Part shown: positions 1-9,908 of the stretch, in pieces
Layout of the letters: each line of letters opens with the position of its first letter
Numbering within the stretch: the stretch's first letter is position 1
NCBI GenBank assembly: GCA_037576195.1
Contig: CM075102.1
Span: forward strand, 3,286,001 to 3,350,000
Length of the DNA stretch: 64,000 nt
Origin: Phytoseiulus persimilis
Taxonomy: Eukaryota > Arthropoda > Arachnida > Mesostigmata > Phytoseiidae
Direction of reading: 5' to 3'
Notes under the pieces: generated by a model
The model's database searches: none
What the model saw: the letters and a program-made list of their open reading frames with translations, nothing else
Told to the model about the DNA's origin: nothing
Made by a program: the position numbers and the translations under genes

Positions 1-176
1 TCCACCTGTGGGATTGTGGACATTATGGGAGAAGGCGCCGCCGCCGCAGCAGCATCGCACATGTGCTACGACAACCGAAGAAGGCCAGAGAGGCCTGAGT
101 GCACCCCTACGCACATGCTCACAACACAAATCGGACCCCTAACAAAACAGAAGCGCAGTTTGCTTTTCGGGAGGAG

Positions 177-231
177 ATGGACGACTCGGAGCGGCGGCGG
201 AGTCGGCCCGGCCGAAGACCGAGATTCGTAG
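177..231 (+). CDS. Possible first coding exon, basic N-terminus
   Basis: An ATG at 177 in a purine-rich context (ggaggagATGG) opens a frame reading MDDSERRRSRPGRRPRFV. It ends after one base of a codon at a good donor, TAG|GTGAGC, with the GT at 232-233. The peptide is strongly basic after an acidic start. A strong acceptor at 847-848 (pyrimidine-rich, ttcaatttcag) could receive it, since an exon starting at 849 continues in the matching phase for 42 codons before a stop at 974-976. The next well-supported block, 998-1538, is in that same frame but lies beyond two stops, so the link between them is unresolved. It could equally be a chance frame. No family is recognised. Confidence 0.18.
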
Positions 232-997
232 GTGAGCGGAGGCTCTGTTGAGACAGGATTGACATGCTCAGAGTGTTGTACACGTAGACCATGAAACCGA
301 AACTCCGTGCAGTCAGCACAACCTGGCCACCCGGTCTCGTCATGCGCCGCACGCCGTAAAATTCTGCTCTTCGATTCTGTGACAAAGTCCCTTACGAACA
401 TTTTTCGGTGTACTTAACCGTTCGCGACGGTTTCTCACCGTTTCGAACAGGGTTAGGGCGAAGAAGTATTCTGTGACATTTCGGTTCCGGCCACCCAGCG
501 TCGGTCTCTTCCGAGCCGACGCTTTCGGCGGACTAGAGAGTAAATATTGTCCGGAGAGCACCACCCAGATCGTGAGTGGGAGGCTGGCCGGTCGGGCGGA
601 CGACAGAGTTGTTTTTTATGATGGGTTAGGTTCCGACCGGGTGGGGAGGTCTCCTACGCCACCAGCGACCGGTACGGAATCCACGACGAAAACTACGCGA
701 CAACTCAGGCGGGCGGGCGGCCCGTCAAAGGGTTTGGACCCGGCGCCGCCTTGTTGTGTGGGAGCTGGCTAGACCGTCAAGTCTGTGTTTTCCTGTCACG
801 TTTGCTCAGACAACTCTCATCTAGACAACTCTCCGTTTTCAATTTCAGCTCGGGAGGACGCTGGGTCGCCTCGAAGCGCCCGTGTGAATTTCTATTTCAC
901 GATCCACGGACGAGCTTCAGAGTATGGCCTGGCGCTGTTCGCTTCTGGCGTTCGCGGGGTTACAACACTGTTCTGAAAGGGAGCTTCGCTCCGCTGA

Positions 998-1538
998 AAA
1001 CTCTCGGAAACGTCATCCGGTGAGCTCGCGGCGATTCCGACGGTGTTTGAGTCGGCGAAAGGCGTTCTTCCAACTGGGGAGAACGTCTTTTCCGCTTTCG
1101 CTCGTGAGTTATTCAGAGCGGGGCGGGTAGGCGATTCGTCGACGAAGTGTTCTGTTGCTGAGGGGAGAAACGTCCGGGGCATACGGCTTCCACGGGTATT
1201 CTCGCCGCCAGAGGATCCAATATTCTGCAAAGCTCGGGATTTCGATGAAGTCGTGCGGAGGCGACTCAAGCAGAAAAGTGGAAGTAAGGTGGACGAATAT
1301 TATGGCACAGACATTCAATTAAAGTCAACGTAAGCCAAACCGGGTGATGAATTGATCTCGTAATGGAGAAAAGCGAGGCCGTTCTATCGGTAAATGTTAC
1401 CGCCCGTTCGTCCTTATCAGAGCGGGCTGCGAAAGCGCGCGCAAGAGCCTACAAGCCCAGAGTCCGCCAGATTTTATCCTTTTTGCACCGGACTCGCTGC
1501 ACCTCCGTGAGGTTTTCCTCGGCCCGTTGGTACTCTGA
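998..1538 (+). CDS. Three-exon C-terminal gene model, unknown function
   Basis: Three blocks join with agreeing phases. Block one is open from 998 to 1103 and includes the stretch VFESAKGVLPTGENVFSAFA. It ends one base into a codon at the donor C|GTGAGT. Block two, 1212-1329, follows the acceptor ctcgccgccag, contains DPIFCKARDFDEVV and VDEYYGTDIQL, and ends two bases into a codon at GTAAGC. Block three, 1421-1538, follows a strong acceptor (cgtccttatcag), reads through SPPDFILFAPDSLHLRE and stops at TGA 1536-1538. The introns would be 108 and 91 bases. The start of block one is not resolved: no convincing acceptor lies just after the in-frame stop at 995-997. Codons favour G at the first position in the middle block. 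No family is recognised. Block three also reads open on the opposite strand. Confidence 0.32.
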
Positions 1539-1656
1539 ATCGGGCCGCAGGGGAGGGGGGGGGGGCGGAGTCGGGGATTGGCTGGAAGGGTTTAGGTCCG
1601 ATCGTCTGGCTCGCATGGTCAACCTGGCAGGCCTTGGATGGAACAACCTTGAGCCT

Positions 1657-2004
1657 TCATGGGTTTACTTTTCTCCGCCCCTCACATCGGCAATGGCGGT
1701 CTATTTCAGTCAGCCGAGTCAGATGTGAGACAACAATCTCGCCACGTTTCACGAAACCTTCATTTTCTGCGGAATCTACAAAGAGTAAACTCCGGCGGTC
1801 GCACGACAAGAAGTATTTGATTATAACCCAGAATGCAGAAACGTGAACCGTTGAATAGAGACCCCTTTTTTCGAGGAAGTCGCTCACCAGATGAGTGCAA
1901 CAGTCGTAAAACGTATTTATCGACTCGGCGTGTATCCGGCGCCACTACACGAGCCGTCGCTGCCGATCGGCGTGGCATCCGCGATCTTGCCGGCTCTGTG
2001 AAGC
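1657..2004 (-). CDS. Two-exon minus-strand gene model, small basic protein
   Basis: The upstream exon 1888-2004 follows an acceptor reading gtgttttcag on the minus strand and ends one base into a codon at CTG|GTGAGC. It contains a possible start MPRRSAATARVV (ATG at 1978-1976) and then KYVLRLLHSS. The terminal exon 1657-1775 follows a strong acceptor (tttactctttgtag), matches the phase, and reads SAENEGFVKRGEIVVSHLTR and then LTEIDRHC. It runs to a stop at 1657-1659, after passing a possible donor at 1685. If translation starts at the internal ATG the product is about 75 residues. The gene would converge tail-to-tail on the plus-strand model ending at 1538, leaving about 120 bases between the two stops. 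The function is unknown. Confidence 0.3.
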
Positions 2005-2032
2005 CTGAAAACACGGTGCTCAGGTGGGGGAT

Positions 2033-2284
2033 TCAAACTCGAGTATTTATGACAGAGTATCCATGTTCTGGAAACAACTTGGAGGACATTGGATTCATTC
2101 CAGGGCCCTTTGAGAGAATTTCGAGGAGATCTGGAATGAATTCAGGCGGGAATTCTGTGGAAAGAAGTTCCTCAAACGGAAAGACATCGCTCCATTGCAT
2201 TCCGTCCTGAACGAGATGTTGTCGTTCGATTGTTTGTCTTGGGACGAGAGTCATCCTGTTTGCAGGGTTCTCGGATTTTTCCAT
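2033..2284 (-). CDS. Open reading frame, acidic, unknown
   Basis: This open frame has an ATG at 2284-2282 and ends at 2033. The second half is acidic and hydrophobic (WSDVFPFEELLSTEF, then PDLLEILSKG). An acceptor-like sequence (catctcgttcag) lies inside it just before DGMQW, so the true exon may begin there. Another minus-strand frame overlaps its start and reads MQSLGAVDRIQIMISEDALK from an ATG near 2350. No donor in this frame fits the phase of the exon beginning at 2004. It is therefore either a separate small gene or an alternative last exon. No family is recognised. Confidence 0.2.
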   Translation of the reverse strand: MEKSENPANRMTLVPRQTIERQHLVQDGMQWSDVFPFEELLSTEFPPEFIPDLLEILSKGPGMNPMSSKLFPEHGYSVINTRV

Positions 2285-2493
2285 CCTCCTTCAGTGCGTC
2301 TTCAGAGATCATTATTTGAATACGGTCAACAGCCCCGAGGCTTTGCATGTTTCCGTGAAGTAAACAAGCGGCGCGTTTCGCTCCCGACTTAACTACTGAC
2401 TCGCTGTGACTTAAAGAGGCTCCACGGGATCGCACCTCAGATTCTCCGTCGCGTTTCTTGAACTATATTCTAGAAGCATGTGGGGGAGATATA

Positions 2494-2576
2494 TCAGTTT
2501 TTCATCTCCTCGCGCACCCCACCCGTCAGCATTTCATGAAGTGGACGCAGGAAAATAGGGAAGAAGGAGAGGAAAA
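2494..2576 (-). CDS. Possible terminal exon with membrane-like start
   Basis: On the minus strand the acceptor cttccccatag precedes a frame reading FLSFFPIFLRPLHEMLTGG and then VREEMKN before a stop at 2494-2496. The first half is hydrophobic and aromatic and the tail is charged. The hydrophobic part is encoded by a long pyrimidine tract, so the peptide may be a by-product of low-complexity DNA. No upstream partner exon was found. Confidence 0.14.
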
Positions 2577-2700
2577 CTATGGGGAAGGGAGTTTGGTTAG
2601 AGAGAAACCGAGAGAGGAGAGTGCGGAAACTGTGGGAAAGGGAAACCGAGAGAAATGGAGGGGAAGGGCGCGAAAGAGGAAGAAACATAGAATGAGGACT
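2550..2700 (+). repeat. Purine-rich tract of about 150 bases
   Basis: The plus strand is almost continuously A and G here, in imperfect GGGAA, GAGA and GGAAA runs with few pyrimidines. Such a mirror-like tract can act as a long polypyrimidine run on the minus strand or adopt a triplex. Open frames across it are rich in Glu, Lys and Arg simply because of the composition. Confidence 0.6.
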
Positions 2701-4372
2701 CTGTGATGCTCTTTTAGCTCCGACGGAGACATTTCGCTCCTCTTGATTCGAGCGACCACGAAGCCCTGCGTAATCAGAGGAAAGGAATAAGTAATCGAAC
2801 GGAACTTTCCGCGGGAAGTCTCATTCACAGTTTCAAATGCAAAAATAGTCCAGGTCGCCTGTCGTCGCCGACGGTAGGCAAGGCACTGAAAGCGGACGAG
2901 AACCGGCGGCTCGGACTCGATGCTGTGCTGTCGGTCAAAAGTTCTGTCCGCCTTATTTGTGCTTTCATTCCGCGGTGGTGGCTGTTTTGTCTTGCAGCTT
3001 ATTGTGTGTAGAGGGAACGGTGGTCGGAGCTCTGTCGCCGGCTGCCCGCCAGGAACCCACGGGTGCTCGGCAGGGGCCTTGCAGGACGCGCTCGGTACGT
3101 CTGGCATTTCCAATCACGACCGGGTCGGGTGGAATTCCTCTGTGACTGTCCCCATTGTGAGGTCAATGTGGGCGAGTGACAGAGCGAACACGCTGTGTCG
3201 CTCACAAGCTGACTGTTAGGCAGGCCGGTTTGGTGTGAAGCAATAAGAGCCACGGTTGCCCCACATGGAGCCAATCCTTAGAATCCGAGTCGAAAAGAGG
3301 TGCCGTGCAAACTTTCCATTAGTGAGACAGTTTCCGTTTCTCGAAGAATGTTTCCAGAGATGGAAGACGAAATAAGAGAAGATAACTAGCCTACCGGGCT
3401 CACTCGACGCGTCTCAATTTCGAGGTCCTGTTTCCCGACAACGGGAGGACAGACAGAGACCCCTAGTCATGATGGTCGCGTTCAAAGACATCTGGAATTC
3501 CGTGTTTTCCACTCATACCTATTAGATATGATCTCAGATTCCTCTGCCTCTTGCTCTGTTGATCATTTGAGCGCTCACAGACGGAGCAAGAATAATTCCA
3601 CCAAGCATTCGCATAGGGTGGCTGAGATTGTTTTCTTCGGTTTCGGTCACTTTTCCCTCCACACTGACAACCGAGCTCTTTAACGTCCTGGTGTTCCGAG
3701 GGCCCTGTGGGCTATCAAACGCAGCAGACTCCGGATCCTTATTTCCAAGGTCGATGCGCGCACCAAAGTACGTTTCTCGCGACCTTCAGAAAATTTCAGG
3801 ATGAGTTGTACCGTTCAGAATAATTTCTCAGTGGTGAACTGGAGAGACTGGGATCACTTCAGGAAATCATGGAGTCGGGATGACTCCCCTTCTCGAGAGC
3901 GCGTCCGCTCAAAGGCTCTCACGTGCCTCTATCTAACATGGAGAGCCGGATCCGATTCTGAGTTTACGCATATAATAGTTGCCACTCGTTTGCCTTTGTC
4001 AGGCTCGCGTGGACGATTGATTCCGCTCAGCTGAGTCGACACGTGTCGGCCGTGGCGTAAAAAGCGCCATCGCGGCGAAAGAGTCTCGTCACAGTTCAGA
4101 TTTAGCCATCGTGTGCCCCTCCAGCCTCGACCGACTGTGACTCAACAGGAGCTACTCATCAACACGGTTGTTCTGAACTTCATCGGCTGCGATGACGTGA
4201 GGGTCGCTCGTACCACAAATATCGTTCCACGAATATACGCGCCCTGCAGCTTGTCATTCTTGACAAACTTCCTTCCCCGAATTCATCATATCACCCATCT
4301 TACCCACACATCTGTCCCATATTTTGTGTTAACCTTACATTTTGTCAGATTCTCCTTATGATATAGCAGCCG
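2701..4372. other. No supported gene
   Basis: This stretch has no exon model that I can defend. A strong plus-strand acceptor (gttttgtcttgcag, AG near 2999) opens a Gly/Cys-rich frame containing CPPGTHGC that reaches a possible donor (G|GTACGT) near 3090. This is noted only as a weak exon candidate. From 3100 to 4372 I see nothing beyond ordinary unique sequence. Confidence 0.4.
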
Positions 4373-4527
4373 GCCGTTCATTGGTTCTGCATCATTCCTG
4401 AAACTATCTTCTAATTCGCTTGATTTTAACGTGTTGTTATGGTCGGATAGACTCCTTAATCACCTCCTTGGACTCCAAGAAAGTATGGTCAGATCGATCC
4501 CGGAATTTCGTATTTAGACTCCACCTC
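4373..4527 (+). repeat. Dispersed repeat, copy 1, with two 46-base tandem units
   Basis: This stretch aligns with 40020-40220 in the same orientation. Shared landmarks, in order, are a cattggKtc start, then ctgaaactatcttct (copy 2: caaaactatcttct), an aattcgct/actcggct block, and then units built on ggtcagatcga-cc-ggaat. Two adjacent units, about 4436-4481 and 4482-4527, share the frame rtggtcRgatMgaYYcc followed by a tagactcca-like end. Copy 2 carries three such units. Divergence is high, so this is an old family. A tRNA-like sequence lies about 240 bases downstream of copy 1, but I saw none beside copy 2. Confidence 0.6.
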
Positions 4528-4766
4528 CTCCATATTCCAGAAGGAATAAATTGTGAGGATTCTCTCGCTCACATCTCCGCTTGTCCCCCTGTGTTTCTGA
4601 GAACACCCGACTATTCAGATCCCTGGCAGCCCATCTCGCGACACCGAGGTTGCCCCCGCTTGCAGCCAATCAAAGGAGGCAGGTTCTAGACCCCTGACCT
4701 ATGCCGATGCCAAATCAAGGAGCTTTGCTCTCTCGTATTTTCCGAAGTGCCAGGTGCCCCGTTCTA

Positions 4767-4851
4767 GCTCGGCTCGTTGGCCGTGTGGCATAAACCAACG
4801 CCTTAGGTGCCACGCTAAGCTAGCAATCGCGGGTTCGATCCCCGGCCGACA
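4767..4851 (+). other. tRNA-like element (tRNA pseudogene or SINE head)
   Basis: The 85-base stretch has several tRNA landmarks. A perfect RNA polymerase III B box, GGTTCGATCC, lies at 4832-4841. D-stem partners cgttgg (4775-4780) and ccaacg (4795-4800) pair. A five-base stem cttag/ctaag (4802-4806 and 4815-4819) sits where an anticodon stem would. The acceptor ends tcggc and gccga pair. Against a working tRNA, the A box tggccgtgtgg has T where A is expected, the anticodon loop would be eight bases, the first acceptor pairs fail and one T-stem pair is broken. The A-rich sequence following it (aacaaaaattt) would suit a SINE. Confidence 0.4.
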
Positions 4852-5820
4852 ACAAAAATTTCTTATGTGGTAAAAAGAGGATTCAATTTGTATCAGAATT
4901 AAATCTGAACCATCTTAAGACCCAAGCCCACCGCCCGCAACGGGATTTGCGAGGCGATAGGGAGTGTTACTGAAGCAATACCGAAAGGTGATCCCAGGAC
5001 ACTTCTGAGGGCTGGCTGAGAAGTTCAGCCGGGAAACAAAGAAGGTGCCCCGTTCTGGAATTTCGACGGGAATTTAATGAAAGAAACTCACACTGTCGAA
5101 ACGATATTGTCTGAGCTGCCGGGTCAAGCCGTAACTCAGATTCGAGTGAGAGTGTGAGTATGGTCAAGGTCATCCGATTTCCTTGAGGCACAACCTCGCA
5201 CTTTCTCGGTGGATCGATAGCTCCCATCAGGAAAATTGCAGACGACCTTACCGAGCGCAACGTCCTACAACAAGAAGTCACAAACATGAAATGGGACTCC
5301 TCCACGTCAAGTGGCTCGCAACTGACCACGGAACCGTGTCGCGTTCGAGGGCTTGCCGGCAGAGTCGGGGCCAGAGATGAGTTTCGGTATTTTCTGACAG
5401 CTCATAACCCCGCTTCCAGAGGGTGCAGAAAGATGATAAGATACTCGAAATCCGCGGAACTTGGTGAGCTTCAAGTACGTCCTGATCCAACGAGCGGCTT
5501 GGCAACACCGACAGTTTTACTGGGATGGTCGAAAATCGAGATTTAGCGGTGAAACTAACTTTATGACCCCTTGTTTCCTCTTCACAATCATGAAGCTCGT
5601 CAAAAACTGAGCTTATTCAAAAAAGTAAATTGAGCAGCCCGGCCTCTGCAAAGCGAATGGGAAAAATACAGGCGTTTTGGGGAAACGCTCCATCTCCCCC
5701 ACCAAACGAGTACGTCCCGTGCTCTCCTGTTTGTAGTGGCCGGGGTCCGTTTACCAAACTCGTCGACAGAAACGAAGAAGCTGTCGATACTATTTTCTGC
5801 ACTATCCGTACTTTCCGTAC
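4852..5820. other. No supported gene
   Basis: This stretch contains only short overlapping frames on both strands. A minus-strand frame at 5600-5827 has marked purine preference at codon position one in its first 45 codons (STDSAENSIDSFFVSVDEF) and could begin after an acceptor (aatactttttag) near 5839. However, it competes with the terminal exon called at 5821-5928, so at most one of them is right. Confidence 0.35.
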
Positions 5821-5928
5821 TCAGCAAACTCGAATTTCTAAAAAGTATTGCTCCCTCGAAAGTTTCATTCCGTAATATCTAGACTTCACGTGCTTCCCAG
5901 AAATTATGTACTCCCGGCACGTCCATAA
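5821..5928 (-). CDS. Candidate terminal exon, Tyr/Lys-rich tail
   Basis: A very good minus-strand acceptor, tttctccttgttttcgcag, precedes an open frame of 35 codons that ends at the stop 5821-5823. Its start reads LWTCREYIISGKHV and its middle SRYYGMKLSREQYFLEI. The composition (Tyr, Lys, Ile, Glu) is protein-like rather than Arg/Ser/Pro-rich as in most chance frames nearby. The upstream exon would have to end in phase 0 and was not found. An alternative splice inside (donor GTGAAG, acceptor tttttag) would give a different tail. Confidence 0.28.
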   Translation of the reverse strand, partial: LWTCREYIISGKHVKSRYYGMKLSREQYFLEIRVC

Positions 5929-7237
5929 CTGCGAAAACAAGGAGAAAGCTCGAAACCATACAGCGGGAATCTGGGGAATGGGCATCGGGACAACCGAACT
6001 CTAATATCGCCACTAAATTCATAGGCGGAGAACTGGGTTGGTTAACCTTCGAAGCCTAGGAGGCAAAAAAGGAAGTTGACATCATCAGAAAGCTGAGAAA
6101 CATCATTTGGGTGTCGTGGACGGCCTACACAAAAATGTAGACGGAACCATCAAAACCAAGCTCGACGAGGCTTGGCGGAGAGGGATGGCGGGGAAGAAAA
6201 CTCGAAACTGGATCAGCCACACCACTGCCCCTTAGTTAGGGTCTCCTTCAATATACGTGAAGTCTAAAGATAGAGAGGAGATGAACAATAAATACCCATC
6301 CATCCATCCGATGTCGAATAATATTTTCCAGAAGAATCCTTTCAGCAAACTCGAGCCTGGGTCTCCCCCATCTCGAGCGCTACCTCTGCGTGCGTGGACC
6401 TTGAACGATGGGAGGATGGCGACAATGACCCAGGGTCAGAACGGTTTGAACGGTCAGGAAATTCAGATCCGGATCATTCTCCGGATTCCGGATTCGTTCT
6501 CGAAGCCGGAAACGCATCACTTTTGTAGTTGTTTCCCCAATCCCGGGTTCCAGTTCGATCGGAAGGCTCGAGAACGAGCGCCGCAGCAGGACACCAGCGG
6601 GCCGATAGAATGTATTGCGGCAGAGGCGAAGCGCTCTCCAAGTGACGTTGAAGGTTAGCTAGTCCGCCCACGAATCATCGGTGTCGACACTCTCATCACC
6701 ACGCCTCATGATAGGATGACTCAGTGATTTCATCATGGGAGGCTCTGAGTGCAATGACTTCAAACGCAACGGTCAAAGCGGGAGAGTGCCTATCGGTCAG
6801 CGCTGTAGTCTTAACAACGAACTTACGGAACAGATCATGCTTTAAAAAGTGGGTGAGAGGGAACATCTTTGGTTGAGGCTAGTGTCTCCATGAGCTTTTA
6901 CGCGGCTGGACATCGGACCGTGCTCGACGCGGGGGTTCGTGGAATCCGAGATATAATAAGCACGAGGAGGGGGAGGGGCGAAAAGGGACAACTCCAAGGG
7001 TGATGGGAATCTCACGAGGACAGGGTTGGAAGCACGAAGAGGATAGGGGGAGAAGCCAGGAGGGGATGTCTGGCGGTGTATTCGCGTGGGCCGGCCAATG
7101 AGGTAACAGCAAACAGAGGCTGATCCCGTGGAAATCCTTTTTTAGGGTTGGCCTCCTGCAGTCTGCGTGTCCTTCCCGTGTTTGTCCTCGGCGAATCCTC
7201 AATGCCGAAGGCTTAGGCCTTGCTCGGATGCTTCTTC
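5929..7237. other. No supported gene
   Basis: I see no convincing exon here. There is a short CCAT tetranucleotide run near 6296-6311. A region around 6440-6500 is rich in near-repeats of the form ggaNtccgga. Otherwise it looks like unique non-coding sequence. Confidence 0.4.
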
Positions 7238-7457
7238 ATGGCGGCTCCAGTAACCGCAACATCAATCCCGAGCTCGGCGGATTCCCTTACGTTGCGTAGC
7301 GTGTGGGCCGCTTGCCTCCTAATACAGACGGATGCCCTTCTATCCGTCCAAATGGCCCTGGAAGCCGAGAGGAGCTTCGGAACGACACTTCCCGACGAAC
7401 CGGTGCACAAAGCTGGCTTTCATTCCAGCGGAAAGGCCTTTGGGGAAACGGAAGGGG
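7238..7457 (+). CDS. Possible first exon, unknown protein
   Basis: The ATG at 7238 sits in ttcATGGCGG, a reasonable animal start context. The frame stays open for 73 codons, one base into the next, to the donor GG|GTGAGT at 7458. It begins MAAPVTATSIPSS, contains a hydrophobic patch (VWAACLLIQTDALLSVQMAL) and ends in an acidic, glycine-containing stretch. No downstream exon with matching phase was identified. No family is recognised. A minus-strand frame (7287-7547) overlaps it. Confidence 0.22.
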
Positions 7458-7740
7458 GTGAGTGGAGGGAGTGGGTTTGGCTGGGGGAAGGTGACCATCG
7501 CGATTCTTGAACGGCGGCACTAAAGTCGAGGGCTCGGCCTCCCCCACTCAGACTTCAGGGCCGTCTCCGCGATCCCAATGCGTGCGGGCGTGCCCCGAGG
7601 AGTGTCATTCGGTCACGTTCTGAGCGTGTCACGTTATCACGTCGGGACACATTTGGAGATGACACGGACCAACCAGGAGCTGCGCGGACAGCTGAACATG
7701 CTAGGGAACTCTCTAATGATTTCACAGCACATTCGGGGGA

Positions 7741-7783
7741 CATGCTGCTGCTGTCGTTGTCGTCGTCGTCGTTTTTGTTGTCC
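7741..7783 (+). repeat. Imperfect trinucleotide repeat
   Basis: A run of TGC, TGT and CGT triplets continues into TTGTTG. In frame it would encode Cys/Arg runs, which are a by-product of the repeat. Confidence 0.6.
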
Positions 7784-7841
7784 TGCGCGACTCCTGATGC
7801 TTCTGCTGTCCTTAATGTATCCTTCCGATCGAGCGGCTAGA

Positions 7842-8510
7842 CTAATGTTGCGTGCCGGCCCCGGCGAACATCTTTCTCTTGCTGGCTATCGCGGGTACTT
7901 TTCGTGTGTAGTCGACTGTCTCCTCGTGTGACAGGACGCCTGAGCGACAGAGAAACAACGGTTCAATGTGACTCCATGCGCGTGCTAATTGCCTGTCATT
8001 TAGCAGCCTGCTCGGTGTTTTCACGAACAAGGATAGTATAGAGCGCCTGTACTTCCCGTTCCGGCGAGCAACTCCTGAAATCGTTCCGCGAAATGAATTG
8101 TCATCCTGGGAACGAACGAGGTTTTCTCGGATCTCGTTCGACGGAGGGATGTCGATCAATGTTGACCTGCATATCGGCTGGAGTACAGTCGTACTGTTGA
8201 CTGATGGAATTCTCGTCGGGAATTCATTCAGTTCGATTGGATGGGTACTGATGCAGTATGAAACCGCGACAACGCGGTCGACTGACTTGTGCTGCCGGAA
8301 TCGCGGATCTTTGCGCAGCGAAATTGGATACCGGGCTTTGGGAGAGGCCTCCATATTCATTGACCTCGCCCTCGGATCGAGGAAAATGGAGCGAAATCCG
8401 GCCGGATTGAATCTGCTATCAAAAGCGAAACTTGAGACGCGCACAAAGGTCCCAGAGCAGTCTCGCAAGTTAACCTCCAGCTCCCAGGGTATTGGAATGC
8501 AACTTCGCAT
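7842..8510 (-). other. Longest open frame of the window, status unclear
   Basis: This is a 222-codon open frame. Its middle part (CISTHPIELNEFPTRIPSVN, then IDIPPSNEIRENLVRSQDD) looks protein-like. The complementary strand is also open from 8098 to 8697, with a hydrophobic stretch KLALLLLGALCWL that resembles a signal peptide and a textbook donor CAG|GTGAGG at 8683. The two frames cannot both be coding across their whole length. A frame this long is within chance expectation for 64 kb read six ways. It lies just downstream of the minus-strand model ending at 8554. Confidence 0.2.
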
Positions 8511-8553
8511 GATTCCCTCCCGTTCTGTCCCGCAGCAAAATGGGAGAGAAAAA

Positions 8554-9908
8554 TTAGCGCTCCTCTTGCTTGGAGCTCTGTGCTGGCTTGATTTCTCTGA
8601 CGGGATCCAGGCGATACTTATTCAGCGTTACGGAAAGCTGGGACTCGAATCGCCTCATCCAACCCCGCTGCGAGCGAATCAGGTGAGGTCTAGCTAATGA
8701 ACAACTTAATATACCAATAATGATAGTCATAGAATAACTAATGAATAACTCCTTTTTTTTCTTGAACAACTCACAAAGGGTAGACCGCATGGTTCACAAA
8801 AGGAGCTGCGAGCGCGAAAGAATAGAAAGAATGGGATAAGATAGGAGAGCCATAGGGGGAAAAATGCATTTACGCACGACCCAGGCAGGAGCTTCTTTCT
8901 CGATTCACGTATCTATTCAAACGGAATTCTCTACGACATCCCCGAGGAACGGCATCCTCAGTCGACTACCCTGCCTCGAAGAGGGTGATCTGATGGAATT
9001 TCCGAAGCGCGGAGCACTCACTCGGAAGTTGTCATCGTGATATCTTCTCTCTCCGATATCGGCGCAGTTATGGCCTCCACGAACCAGCCGAGAACGATCA
9101 GTTCGCCTTTTCCCTCTGAATCGTTCTGAAACGTCAGTGCCGATCGACGATAGAAATGTTTGCTGGCCTTCATCCGGAAGTCGAATCGTTACAAAAGACG
9201 TGAAAATCTGAAGGTTCCATCGTCAGACACGCGGAAGGTTACCGGAGCGGTCTCGGGCGCGCGTCCTATTTGGCGCGCATTCGTTCTCCTTGTGAATCTG
9301 ACCCGGAGCCGAAGCATCTTCGGAACGAATAATTCGACCGCATCGAGAAGATAGACTTACGGCGGAATCGTGGCTGGCTAGGGAGCAGCTTATCGGTGAA
9401 TCTAGCATGTACATACAGATTGAGGTTATCAATGAAACGCATGTTTGTACGGCTCCGCCAGATTCTACGGCAGTGATTACCCGGCAATACCGGTCGACTG
9501 AACACGAATCGCAACGATGAGATATTTCAAGTACAAGGGAATACGCGCGCGGCTGACGCGCGACGGGGAGAGGGGCCGACGCGGAGACGGCCGGACTCAG
9601 GCCAGAGCCTGAAAGACCGAGCGCGCTTGTCCTCGTTTGTTAATGCTCTAATTCGCTCACTAGTTTTCTTTGTGAACACGAATGGAGCTGCTGAACAGCA
9701 TGCATTCGTCTCGACGACTCAGTAGAAATGACTAGCTCGCTCCCTCGCTCGCTCTCTCAGCTCCCGCGTCTTGCCGTACTGCAGCTACTCGTCAACAGAC
9801 TCGTTGCTTGCTCGTACTGTTTGCTCGGACGTTGCAACAGGCCTTGTTAATTTTGGTTATCAGGGCGAACAGGCCCGGCTCAGACTGCGAGTCGTCTCCA
9901 GCCTCTAT
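8554..9908 (-). CDS. Six-exon minus-strand gene model with paired cysteines
   Basis: Exons in transcript order are 9818-9908, 9661-9717, 9361-9401, 9022-9125, 8775-8805 and 8554-8667. All five junction phases agree. The first exon follows an excellent acceptor (ctctgctcgcttcag) and holds SEPGLFALITKINKACCNV. The second contributes another Cys pair (ETNACCSAA). The fourth, between gacgtttcag and GA|GTGAGT, reads GKGELIVLGWFVEAIT and has purine at codon position one in about three quarters of codons. The 31-base fifth exon adds SFCEPCGLPF, a CxxC motif. The last exon, after gattcgctcgcag, ends FESQLSVTLNKYRL and a Lys/Glu-rich tail. Donors are GTGAGT, GTAAGT or GTGAGC except the first (GTACGA, weak). 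The start lies upstream of 9908 and was not found. The small exons and free site choice are the main weakness. No family is recognised. Confidence 0.33.

Noticed and set aside
1449..1646. Minus-strand terminal exon ending RVRCKKDKIWRTLGL after a poly-pyrimidine acceptor
   Set aside because: Joining it to the upstream minus-strand exon creates an immediate stop codon at the junction, and it is antisense to a plus-strand exon with matching phases.
7578..7931. Cys/Arg-rich frame
   Set aside because: Produced by the TGC/TGT/CGT triplet repeat at 7741-7783.
8497..8682. Plus-strand first exon with a signal-peptide-like segment (KLALLLLGALCWL) and donor CAG|GTGAGG
   Set aside because: It lies antisense to the terminal exon of the minus-strand chain (8554-8667), which has phase-matched partners; the plus frame has no confirmed downstream exon.
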